DNA from: Pseudophaeobacter arcticus DSM 23566
GTDB lineage: Bacteria; Pseudomonadota; Alphaproteobacteria; Rhodobacterales; Rhodobacteraceae
NCBI RefSeq assembly: GCF_000473205.1
Contig: NZ_KI421507.1
Location: forward strand, 655,934-719,933
Length of the DNA: 64,000 nt
Direction of reading: 5' to 3'
Shown: piece after piece, positions 43,701 through 50,639 of the stretch
How the letters are laid out: each line of letters begins with the position of its first letter
Numbering within the stretch: the stretch's first letter is position 1
The notes under the pieces: model-generated
Told to the model about the DNA's origin: nothing
Databases searched by the model: none
What the model saw: the letters and a program-made list of their open reading frames with translations, nothing else
Program-made: the position numbers and the translations under genes

Positions 43701-44542
43701 AGACCATTGTCGCTGGCGACACCATCATTGCGGGATGCGCCACCACCGCCTGCGCCGCCCAGATTGGTCGCAACCCTATTGCCCCGGACATCGCCGCCTC
43801 CGGCGCCACCCCCACCATAATACACCAACGATCCGGTTATGTCTGACTGAACTCCGTCGCCGCCGTGCCCGGCTATCGAATAGGTGCCACTGAAACCGCC
43901 TTGTCCAGCACCGCCGCCACCGCCACCGGAGGAATCTCCGGAATTGATTGTTCCGCCTGCACCGTTTGATCCCTGACCAAATGTTCCCGTTCCGCCGCTT
44001 CCTTGATGCGATGCCCCACCGCCAGAGCCTCCGTCCTGGCCGTTTCCGACGAGGGTTGAATTATTGTAGGTACCACCACCGCCGCCGCCAAGTGCGGTGA
44101 TGCCAAATGCGCTGCTCGACTGGCCGTTTCCACCACCGGGAACAGGCAATGGGGGCCAGGTGCTACGCGCGTCACCGGTCCCGCCAGCTCCGACCACAAC
44201 AACATAGGCATTGGCCGCAATGGACGTGTTCCCCATCACCAGGCCACCGGCACCGCCTCCACCGCCTGCATAGGCACCACCGCCGCCACCGCCGCCGACG
44301 ATCAGATACTCTGCCGTGAGACCCTGCAGTGCCGTGAATGTTCCGCCGCCGGTAAACTGGTGAATACAATATTCATCACCGCTGTCAGTAAGGGACGTGA
44401 TGGTGCCACCCGTCGCAAAACTGCTTGCGCAGGTTGCGGGGGCTGCATGTGCGGCATCCCGCGTAAACAGACCCAAAACTGCCCCCAACAACAGGGCAGC
44501 GCCGAGTTTCCGGCCTAAACCCAACACCGCTGTGCAAACCAT
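40796..44542 (-). CDS. Large autotransporter-like adhesin with Gly-rich, Calx-beta and Ig-like repeats
   Basis: A 1248-residue protein (longer if an upstream start is used). In order: signal peptide (GRKLGAALLLGAVLGLFTRDAAHA, cleavage about residue 33); a very glycine-rich segment (about 75-320, starting YLIVGGGGGGG); a PKD/REJ-like domain with SPPGADAGPSQTV; two nearly identical Calx-beta-type repeats of 113 residues ending TTTDDDTPGV and a third diverged one; Big_1/invasin-like Ig domains (ATIVSDLSSLLADG, FDKIVVSSDVDP); and a C-terminal barrel of about 280 residues ending in the outer-membrane signature AAIRF. It should be exported by Sec and displayed on the surface, perhaps as an adhesin. 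The start at 44542 has no clear ribosome site; ATG at about 44713 would add an extended, atypical leader. Confidence 0.8.
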   Translation of the reverse strand: MVCTAVLGLGRKLGAALLLGAVLGLFTRDAAHAAPATCASSFATGGTITSLTDSGDEYCIHQFTGGGTFTALQGLTAEYLIVGGGGGGGAYAGGGGGAGGLVMGNTSIAANAYVVVVGAGGTGDARSTWPPLPVPGGGNGQSSSAFGITALGGGGGGTYNNSTLVGNGQDGGSGGGASHQGSGGTGTFGQGSNGAGGTINSGDSSGGGGGGAGQGGFSGTYSIAGHGGDGVQSDITGSLVYYGGGGAGGGDVRGNRVATNLGGAGGGGASRNDGVASDNGLDGYGGGGGGGHVNGINDSSTGGNGGSGVVIIRYLANSPPGADAGPSQTVNPFSSVTLDGTGSTDPENNITGYLWEQVSGETVAIGSATSATANFTAPVTGGTLTFNLTVTDKHGLTSTSQITITVRAPGVTVTALSGQPSEAGDAASFTVVLNSEPTADVTIAVSSSDSSEGSVSPATLRFTPGDWSTPQSVTVTGVDDNLADGTPSYSIVLAAAVSLDLAYDGFDPADVTPVTTTDDDTPGVTVTALSGQPSEAGDAASFTVVLNSEPTADVTIAVSSSDSSEGSVSPATLSFTPGDWSTPQSVTVTGVDDNLADGTPSYSIVLAAAVSLDLAYDGFDPADVTPVTTTDDDTPGVVVSVAALSVAEDGGTGGFTVRLNSEPTGDVIIDVVSLATGVATVTPAILSFMPGNWSDPQTVTVMGVNDDVDNNTDLTATIALTMNAATVDSAYLSADPADVLVTVTDDLVDGATIVSDLSSLLADGVSSAVLTVTLTNNSGGAASGETVVIETTAGTISSVTDNGDGTYSATLTSSTTIEVAGLSFTIGGAPALSTVEVAFTTAVFDKIVVSSDVDPLEVKAADGEDAAEITVRVFDNGVQVPTGGLTFWASTDLGELGQNPSSSTVVMQDNKNGSYTSVLTAQSVGSATVRVTTNDVNGTEVGRISVTFAQTAVDNVVKETQEQIAGFMLGRANNLASSQPGLTRFLMRNDCRHFYGTFTLESGSVSSCTSQGSSWAEFTSMWSDTGSYTLGSLGFHEFITPDLLVGGVFQFDYAEDDTHNASGHGWMLGPYFVSKVPDQPLYFEGRLLFGRTKNEITPFGFYTDSFKTERWLAQLRATGQYQVRQTTLMPLLDFTYTGDRQVAYTDGLGNTIPAQTVDLMQLNLGLDFSRPIKTRVGALTLTGGISGIYSASDGAAVIPGLENWHGRTHLGLEYNLPPDSTLNLGIFYDDLGLGNEAFGATFNAAIRF
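42632..43309 (-). repeat. Two 339-bp near-identical tandem units inside the autotransporter-like gene
   Basis: Units 42632-42970 and 42971-43309 differ by only a few bases (for example CTCAGGGTGGCTGG against CGCAGGGTGGCCGG). Each encodes a 113-residue Calx-beta-type repeat. The near-identity shows recent duplication or gene conversion and means copy number may vary. Confidence 0.95.
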
Positions 44543-45005
44543 GGTTCGCAACACTGGCAGACAATTGGGAAGATATAACTGGAGTGCGTTCTTAAAGTAG
44601 ATACGTCTGGCAGTACTGGTGAACGGCGATAACAACTTATGTGCCACAAGTGAGGTTTCCGTCTTAAGATAGCTATTGTTGCGAATATCCCTAAGTTGAC
44701 AATTTTCATGCATTTGGAATCGGATGTTATCCGACAACTTTACCTTGAAAGGCTTACTAATTATTTTAGAGTGTTTCTTTGGAAACTCAATTATTGCGGT
44801 GCCTCTCCGTCGAACCCGCCCTATCGCAGAATGCCGACGCTTGTTCCGCTGCTATGGCAGCGAAACATCAGGGGATCTGGCTGATGTAGTTGGATGTGGT
44901 CTTTTTACCCGCTTGAGTTGAGCCCTCCCGCTGGGGGAGAGGCCGTTGACGTTATGCCTGCGTATAGTCGGGCAGACACCGCTCGAACTGGACAACCACT
45001 GTTTG
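44543..45005. other. 463-base spacer between the autotransporter-like gene and the nor cluster
   Basis: The part next to the adhesin (about 44570-44800) is AT-rich compared with the region and probably holds its promoter and, if translated, an extended leader. A short CTCCC-GCTG-GGGGAG hairpin lies at about 44926-44941, beyond the last nor gene. No other gene was seen. Confidence 0.45.
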
Positions 45006-45221
45006 TTAGTTCTGCATTAATTTATGGATGTGACGCGCAAAGGCATAGGTAAGCGGCACGCCCAGCACTAAGCCAAGAACAATCGACTGCAAGGGAGACA
45101 GCACCGACCAGCCAATCCATGATGTGATCAAAGAGGCGAAGAACACATTGACCGCCGCTGCACCCGCTCCAAATGGGTACAGAACCAGCGTCAGCCGTGC
45201 CTTGCCCCAGGGCTGTTTCAT
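45006..45221 (-). CDS. Small membrane protein at the end of the nor operon
   Basis: A 71-residue protein with two hydrophobic segments (VLYPFGAGAAAVNVFFASLI and LSPLQSIVLGLVLGVPLTYAF) and a cationic C-terminus (ARHIHKLMQN). Its start overlaps the stop of the preceding small gene (ATGA), so they are translated together after norD. Small membrane proteins such as NorF or NnrT/NnrU-type factors are found at this place in alphaproteobacterial nor clusters and help NO reductase assembly or activity. I cannot assign it to one of them by sequence. Confidence 0.7.
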   Translation of the reverse strand: MKQPWGKARLTLVLYPFGAGAAAVNVFFASLITSWIGWSVLSPLQSIVLGLVLGVPLTYAFARHIHKLMQN

Positions 45222-45397
45222 CGTTTGCTCACCAGCCACCCGACTGCGGCCAGCGCCGCGATCAATGTCAGTGAGGCAAGAAAGAACCAGAACTCGGCAG
45301 CCGCGCTTTGGGGCTGTGGGATGGGGCGGTCAAAACCGTTCGCGAAAACAACGGCAGGCAGAAATACAAAGGGCGTTGCGAGAAAAAGGCGTTTCAT
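45218..45397 (-). CDS. Tiny membrane protein between norD and the last nor gene
   Basis: A 59-residue protein. A signal-like N-terminus (KRLFLATPFVFLPAVVFANG) is followed by a polar stretch (FDRPIPQPQSAAA) and one membrane helix (FWFFLASLTLIAALAAVGWLVS) ending KR. The ATG lies one base beyond the norD stop with an AGGAGAGC ribosome site, and its stop overlaps the next gene. The tight packing argues for a real gene in the norCBQD transcript. It may be a NorF-like accessory; a NorE-type heme-copper subunit III homologue is not present. Confidence 0.7.
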   Translation of the reverse strand: MKRLFLATPFVFLPAVVFANGFDRPIPQPQSAAAEFWFFLASLTLIAALAAVGWLVSKR

Positions 45398-45398
45398 G

Positions 45399-47309
45399 TC
45401 AGCTCTCCTGGGTCAGGGATCGATAGATTTGTGGCAGCGCACGGGTCAGTCGCGTCGGGTCCGGCAACAGAGTAAACCCAGCCCGGCCAAAGATACGGGC
45501 AAACCAGTCCTGGCCGTCCTGATCGATGACGATGCCATGTACAGTGTGGCCCATGCGCCGGGCCTCCCGCACTGCCATATGGCTGTCCTCAATGCCGTGG
45601 ATGCCTTCGTAGTGGTCAAGATCATTGGGTTTTCCATCGGTCAGCACCAGCAGGAGTTTTCGCGTAGAGCTTTCTTGCTCCAGCTGTGACGTGGCATGGC
45701 GAATTGCCGCCCCCAAACGGGTATAGTGACAGGGCGAGAGGCCACAAATCTTATGAGTCACTTCGGCAGACATCGGTGCATCAAAGCTTTTGCATTTCTT
45801 CAAAAACACCCGGTCGCGGCGCAGCGAAGAAAACCCCCAAATGCCCAGCCGGTCGCCACTGGCATCAATGCCACCAGCAAGGGCAACGAGGCTTTCACGG
45901 GCGATATCCAGCACGGTGCTGTCACCAACCGAAGCTTCGGTAGAACGTGAGGTGTCGAGCAGGAAGCAGACCGAGAGGTCACGGTCGATCTGGCGCAGAC
46001 TTTGGTAAATGCGGTCGCTAGAGGTGCCATCCGCCTGCAAATCCACCCGTGCGGCGATCAAAGCGTCCAGATCCAGCTCGCTGCCTTCGATTTGACGCGG
46101 CCGCATCACCCGACGTGGGTGCAAAGCTTCAAACTGTCGACGCACCGCCCGTAATTGCCGGGGATCAGGGGCCAGGGTTTGGGGGGCGTCCGTGTCGGCC
46201 TCGGTTTCCAGCACCCTTGTGTGATCTGGCAAATAGCTGCGTTTGCGGTGGTCCCATTCCGGGTAGGTGAACAGGTCGGCCAGCCGTTCGTGCTCCGCAT
46301 CCGCGGGCGCCAGATCCAGATGCAGCCGCAGACGGGTGGCCGTCTTTTTGTCCTTATGGCGAGACAGGATGATCTTGTCCTGATCATCTGCGGCCTTTTG
46401 GGCGTTTTCGTCCTCGTCGTTGTCCACAGATCGGTTGAGGTTCATGCTTTCAACCCAGGACAGGATTGCTTCAAAGCGATGGATGATCAGACTGTCTTTG
46501 CGGTTGGCCTCGTCGCGATCTTCGCGCGCTGCCATTTTACGTGTGGTGGTCGCAGCAGCGGGCGCTGGCAGATGCTCATCCGCCTCTTCCGCGTCATCCG
46601 CCTTTGTGCCGGACCGTGGCGCGCTAAGCGTGAGCCAGATCGGCACCGGGGTAAAAGGCAGATAGGTTTTGGAGCCTTGCTGCTGTTCAGGCAGGGCAAC
46701 TGGGCTGGCGTCAGGGCTGTTGAGCTGGTCCAGAACTGCTTGCTCAAGTCGCGCCTCTTCACGTGGCAACATCAGTTTAGGCCGGGTTGCTAGGAGAAAG
46801 CTGCACATGCGCTGATATGCGCCCCGCAGGCCTGGGCAGCGTTGAAACGCAAGATCAGAGGCCTGTGCCATGGCCTCGATCTGGGCACGGTCTTTGATAC
46901 AACCGCATCCGTCAACAGGTGGCAGCCTGGGCTGTGTCGCCGCGAGGGCAACCAGCCAGAAATACGCGGCCTGATTTAACGCCTTTTCTGGGAAGGCGTC
47001 AAAGCTGGGCGGCAGGCATAGGCGTTCGCCATCATAAGTTGGCAGGAACATCAGCTCCCCCCGGTTGCCCAGCTTGCGCCGCAGCCCTTGGCGGTGATGC
47101 GATCGCACCCGTGGTGCCTCGGCAAGTTCAACAGAGGCGGCACCGCCAAGGGCACGAAACAGCAAAACCAGGCTGCCGCGGACCTCGGCAAGCTCAATTG
47201 CGGCTTCAGGAAAGCTGGGCTGCGCCCCCAGCTTGGTGGCGTAGTCATGCCAGATGTTGCCGACTGCTTCTTCGGGATCCATCAGATCAAGGGGATGCAG
47301 AGCTGCCAT
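45399..47309 (-). CDS. norD: NorD, VWA-domain NO reductase maturation protein
   Basis: A 636-residue cytoplasmic protein. The C-terminal 200 residues are a von Willebrand A domain with the MIDAS signature DTSRS in SVCFLLDTSRSTEAS, followed by LGIWGFSSLRRDRV and LLVLTDGKPNDLDHYEG. The rest is the helical and acidic NorD region with LYPEWDHR-like DLFTYPEWDHRKRSYLPDHT. NorD and the AAA ATPase NorQ form a chaperone pair that inserts the non-heme iron into NorB. It follows norQ by six bases. Confidence 0.95.
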   Translation of the reverse strand: MAALHPLDLMDPEEAVGNIWHDYATKLGAQPSFPEAAIELAEVRGSLVLLFRALGGAASVELAEAPRVRSHHRQGLRRKLGNRGELMFLPTYDGERLCLPPSFDAFPEKALNQAAYFWLVALAATQPRLPPVDGCGCIKDRAQIEAMAQASDLAFQRCPGLRGAYQRMCSFLLATRPKLMLPREEARLEQAVLDQLNSPDASPVALPEQQQGSKTYLPFTPVPIWLTLSAPRSGTKADDAEEADEHLPAPAAATTTRKMAAREDRDEANRKDSLIIHRFEAILSWVESMNLNRSVDNDEDENAQKAADDQDKIILSRHKDKKTATRLRLHLDLAPADAEHERLADLFTYPEWDHRKRSYLPDHTRVLETEADTDAPQTLAPDPRQLRAVRRQFEALHPRRVMRPRQIEGSELDLDALIAARVDLQADGTSSDRIYQSLRQIDRDLSVCFLLDTSRSTEASVGDSTVLDIARESLVALAGGIDASGDRLGIWGFSSLRRDRVFLKKCKSFDAPMSAEVTHKICGLSPCHYTRLGAAIRHATSQLEQESSTRKLLLVLTDGKPNDLDHYEGIHGIEDSHMAVREARRMGHTVHGIVIDQDGQDWFARIFGRAGFTLLPDPTRLTRALPQIYRSLTQES

Positions 47310-47315
47310 GGTGCG

Positions 47316-48119
47316 TTACCCGTAAACGACAGCGATTAGGTCGCGCAGTGCGGTTTGAACATCCGCCTCATCGGTCAATGGCTCAACGATGGCCGCTTGC
47401 AAAGCCTGATCAATCGGCATGCCGCCCGCAATCAACTGTGCCGCATAGATCAACAGGCGGGTTGAAACACCTTCTTCCAGATCCATACCAGACAGGGCAC
47501 GGATATGTCCTGCCAGTCGGATCAAAGGCATAACACGGTCCTTATCCAGGCCGCTTTCCCTGGCGACAACGCCGACCTCAATCGTGGCCTCAGGGAAATC
47601 AAATGAGGCAGATAAAAACCGCTGCCGGGTAGAAGGCTTCATACGTTTGAGCACGTTTTGATAGCCAGGATTATAGCTGGCAACCAACATGAAACCATCT
47701 GGCGCAACCAGTTCTTCGCCAGTGCGATCCAGCATCAGCGTGCGACGATTGTCGGTCAGTGGATGCAACACAACGGTGACGTCTTTGCGGGCCTCAACCA
47801 CCTCATCCAAATAGCAGATCGCGCCTTCGCGGACCGCACGGGTCAAAGGGCCGTCTACCCATTCGGTTTCGCCGCCGCGCAAGAGGTAGCGACCAATGAG
47901 ATCAGCCGCAGATAAGTCATCGTGACAGGCCACGGTATAGAGTTTTCGGCCAGTGCGGGCCGCCATATGTTCAACAAAGCGGGTTTTCCCGCAGCCGGTC
48001 GGCCCCTTCAGAAGAAGGGGCAAACCGTTGTTTTGCGCGGTTTCAAACAGCGCACATTCATTGCCAACAGGGTGGTAGAATGGCACCTCGAAGTCGCTCG
48101 TTTGGGCGTTCATTTTCAT
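47316..48119 (-). CDS. norQ: NorQ, MoxR-family AAA ATPase
   Basis: A 267-residue AAA+ protein. Walker A GPTGCGKTRFVEH lies at about residues 38-50, Walker B ICYLDEVVEAR, sensor 1 FMLVASYNPGYQ and an arginine finger region KPSTRQRFLSASF. It works with NorD to activate NO reductase. Its start overlaps the norB stop (bases 48116-48119), which confirms the norCBQD order. Confidence 0.96.
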   Translation of the reverse strand: MKMNAQTSDFEVPFYHPVGNECALFETAQNNGLPLLLKGPTGCGKTRFVEHMAARTGRKLYTVACHDDLSAADLIGRYLLRGGETEWVDGPLTRAVREGAICYLDEVVEARKDVTVVLHPLTDNRRTLMLDRTGEELVAPDGFMLVASYNPGYQNVLKRMKPSTRQRFLSASFDFPEATIEVGVVARESGLDKDRVMPLIRLAGHIRALSGMDLEEGVSTRLLIYAAQLIAGGMPIDQALQAAIVEPLTDEADVQTALRDLIAVVYG

Positions 48120-49486
48120 TCTCCAGCTGGGATGATTTTGGCGTCACGGGCAACAAGTTCCCGGCGTGGAATCATCATCGAGTAGATGAACAGCAGCGCG
48201 CCAATCACGACGGCCAGGCCGGAACCAAAGCGCATCAGATAGAACAGGCTGAGCCCCTCTTGCACATCCATGAAGCCCTCGCCCAGAACCCGCTGCATGT
48301 GGGTCTGGATGGTGCCTGCAAAGGTCAGAACAAAGGTCATGAAGGCCATACCACCGGTCATCAACCAGAATGAGGACATGTTGAGCACTTGATTGTAGGG
48401 GTCACGCCCACGCAGATGCGGCAGGGCGTAGCTCATGACTGCCAAGTTGGTTGCGACATAGGCACCGTAAAAGGCCAAGTGACCATGCGCAGCGGTGATC
48501 TGGGTGCCGTGGCTATAGAAGTTGACCCCGTGCAGCGTATGCAAAAAGCCCCAGACACCGGCGCCAAAGAAGGCCACGGTTGATGCCCCCAGCGACCACA
48601 AAAGTGCGGCCTTGTTGGGGTGATTGCGACGGCCCTTCCAGACCATGACAAAAGCAAAGCTCATCATCAGGAAGAAGGGAATGACTTCCAGCGTGGAGAA
48701 GATGGACCCAATCCATTGCCAATAGCCCGGCAGACCAATCCAGTAAAAGTGGTGCCCAGTGCCAAGGATGCCTGAAAACAGCGCGGTGGCGACGATCACG
48801 TAGAGCCATTTTTCGACGATCTCGCGATCCACTCCAGTGAGTTTCAACAGCAAGAAGGCCAGGATCGAGGCCATAACCAATTCCCAGGTGGCTTCCACCC
48901 AGAGATGGATCACGAACCACCAGTACATTTTGTCGAGGCTCAAGTTGTCAGGGTTGACCATAGCGAAAAGCCATAGCAGTGACAGCAGCCAGAGCCCGGT
49001 CAAAAGCACGTTGGTGATCGCGGTTTTGCGCCCTGCCAAAACGGTCATTGAGATGTTGAACAGGAACAGCAGGGCCGCAACCAGAATACCCAGCTTCACC
49101 CACATGGGCTGTTCGATAAATTCGCGCCCCTGCATTCCCAAAAGCCAGTTACCTGGAAATGGGTTGAACAGATAGGTGAGCACAGCCCCCAATGTGCCGA
49201 CCACCAATATCAGCAATTGAAGGTAGGCCAGCTTGACCGAATAGATCTCTCGCTCGCTTTCTTCGGGGATCAGGTAAAAGGCCGCGCCAAAGAAGCCCAG
49301 CAACAGCCAGACAACCAGGGCGTTGGTATGCAACATGCGGACAATGTTGAACGGCAACAGTTCCGACAGGAAATTAGGCGAGACATAAATCCAGCCGGCG
49401 AGCAAGCCGCCCAAAACCTGAATGGCGAAAAGCGCCATAGCCACCAGGAAATAGGCATAGGCCACTTTCTGAGATTGATACTTCAT
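48116..49486 (-). CDS. norB: NorB, nitric oxide reductase large subunit
   Basis: A 456-residue inner-membrane protein with about twelve helices that reduces two NO to N2O. Heme and non-heme iron ligands are in place: H in LLPFNIVRMLHTNALVVW, H and E in FVIHLWVEATWE, the HH pair in LGTGHHFYWIGLPG, and the two heme histidines in AAHGHLAFYGAYVATNL. It is the short cNOR type that needs cytochrome c subunit NorC, encoded 11 bases upstream. The start has a GGAGACAGGTT site. Confidence 0.97.
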   Translation of the reverse strand: MKYQSQKVAYAYFLVAMALFAIQVLGGLLAGWIYVSPNFLSELLPFNIVRMLHTNALVVWLLLGFFGAAFYLIPEESEREIYSVKLAYLQLLILVVGTLGAVLTYLFNPFPGNWLLGMQGREFIEQPMWVKLGILVAALLFLFNISMTVLAGRKTAITNVLLTGLWLLSLLWLFAMVNPDNLSLDKMYWWFVIHLWVEATWELVMASILAFLLLKLTGVDREIVEKWLYVIVATALFSGILGTGHHFYWIGLPGYWQWIGSIFSTLEVIPFFLMMSFAFVMVWKGRRNHPNKAALLWSLGASTVAFFGAGVWGFLHTLHGVNFYSHGTQITAAHGHLAFYGAYVATNLAVMSYALPHLRGRDPYNQVLNMSSFWLMTGGMAFMTFVLTFAGTIQTHMQRVLGEGFMDVQEGLSLFYLMRFGSGLAVVIGALLFIYSMMIPRRELVARDAKIIPAGE

Positions 49487-49497
49487 AACCTGTCTCC

Positions 49498-49950
49498 TTA
49501 ACCTGCGTCATTGGGCGGCCAGCCCTGTGTATCGGTCTGGTCGGCCCAACGCAGAAATTCTGCCAGGCCACGCATCTCTTCTTCGGTGAGTTCGAAATAG
49601 GGCATCTGGCGCCGCCCTTCGACACCGCTGGGCTGGGACGCCATCCAGCTGTCCAGGATCTCATAGGCGGTTTCAGGGTCATCCAATGTGCCCCAGCGGG
49701 TCATAACATTGCCCAGTTCGGGGGCAAAATACGCGCCTTCACCGTGTAGGGTGTGACAGTTGATGCAGCTGTGTCGCTCCCAGACATGCTTGCCCAAGAC
49801 CACCTCGTCGGTCAGGGGCATTCCAGCGGTCGAGGTGTTCACGACATAGCGATGACTGTGAAAAGATAGGACCCCAAAGATCGCGACGAAGAATAGCGAT
49901 CCTCCGTAGAAAATGTTCCGGGCCCGTGACTTTGTCAGGATTTCAGACAT
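49498..49950 (-). CDS. norC: NorC, nitric oxide reductase cytochrome c subunit
   Basis: A 150-residue membrane-anchored cytochrome c. One N-terminal helix (IFYGGSLFFVAIFGVLSF) anchors it; the heme motif is C62-I-N-C65-H66, followed by TLHGEGAYFAPELGNVMTRWG. It passes electrons to NorB. The start at 49950 gives the standard family N-terminus (SEILTKSRARN); the frame is open upstream to 50133 without family character. It is the first gene of the nor operon, with a TTG-N8-CAA box 61 bases upstream. Confidence 0.96.
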   Translation of the reverse strand: MSEILTKSRARNIFYGGSLFFVAIFGVLSFHSHRYVVNTSTAGMPLTDEVVLGKHVWERHSCINCHTLHGEGAYFAPELGNVMTRWGTLDDPETAYEILDSWMASQPSGVEGRRQMPYFELTEEEMRGLAEFLRWADQTDTQGWPPNDAG

Positions 49951-50010
49951 TAGGGAATCCAATCGTGGTTTCGGGTTGCCCACGATTAAGGGAGGCGTTG
50001 AAAACGGAGT

Positions 50011-50024
50011 TTGTTGCCGCACAA
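50011..50024. promoter_or_regulatory. CRP/FNR-family (NnrR-type) box upstream of norC
   Basis: TTGTTGCCGCACAA has the TTG-N8-CAA layout of CRP/FNR-family sites, within a slightly longer palindrome TTTGT-N6-ACAAA. It ends 61 bases before the norC ATG. Regulators of the NnrR/DNR group control nor genes in related bacteria; no nnrR gene is in the window. Confidence 0.65.
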
Positions 50025-50231
50025 AGTCCCGCCAGTTTTCCCGCAGCATTGACCTTTCTATCGCTCGAAGCCGTGATACATTCCCGCTGTGAAGCCTATG
50101 CAACTGCGCCTTAAGGCTATCGAAGCCGAACAATTCAGCATCACAGCCTTACCTAGACAGAAGGCCGCAGATATGTTTGCAAATCACCGTTCACATCACT
50201 TCCAAGCTCGTCCAAAACACATTCCCCCAAC

Positions 50232-50639
50232 CTACGTGGACAGGGAGAACATGATCACCGCAAAGAAAATGATGTTCGCAATGATCAGCAGGGCGACGGC
50301 AAGGGACCCCAGATCCTTGGCATGTTTTGCCTCAAGCGACCAACCGGGGGAGATCCGATCGGTCAGAACCTCGATCGCGGTATTGAGGGCTTCTACCGCG
50401 AGGAGCAGCGCGAAGAGAACCAAAAAAGCCCCGATCTGCAGGAGCGACGCGCCTAGCGACACCAGAAGGAATACCGCTGTCACGCCACCCACCAACTCTT
50501 GCCGGGCAGCGGTTTCGCCAAGCAGGCGTCGAAATCCTGCCAGGGAATAGCGGGCAGCGGCAAGGATATGTGCAGCGCCGGTGGCCGGTGCTGGGATCTC
50601 TTGCTGCCGGGCCTTTTCCGTGGGGGCGGATGCTTTCAT
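50232..50639 (-). CDS. dgkA: Diacylglycerol kinase DgkA
   Basis: A 135-residue inner-membrane enzyme phosphorylating diacylglycerol to phosphatidic acid. After a hydrophilic N-terminus come ARYSLAGFRRLL and ETAARQEL, three membrane helices and the active-site motif VEALNTAIEVLTDRIS with SLEAKHAKDLGSLAVAL. The start overlaps the eptA stop (ATGA). Pairing with eptA makes sense because lipid A modification with phosphoethanolamine releases diacylglycerol, which DgkA recycles. Confidence 0.93.
   Translation of the reverse strand: MKASAPTEKARQQEIPAPATGAAHILAAARYSLAGFRRLLGETAARQELVGGVTAVFLLVSLGASLLQIGAFLVLFALLLAVEALNTAIEVLTDRISPGWSLEAKHAKDLGSLAVALLIIANIIFFAVIMFSLST

Noticed and set aside
43552..43818. 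Small open frames on both strands in the glycine-rich part of the adhesin
   Set aside because: They come from the simple GGC/GGT-rich composition, not from separate genes.
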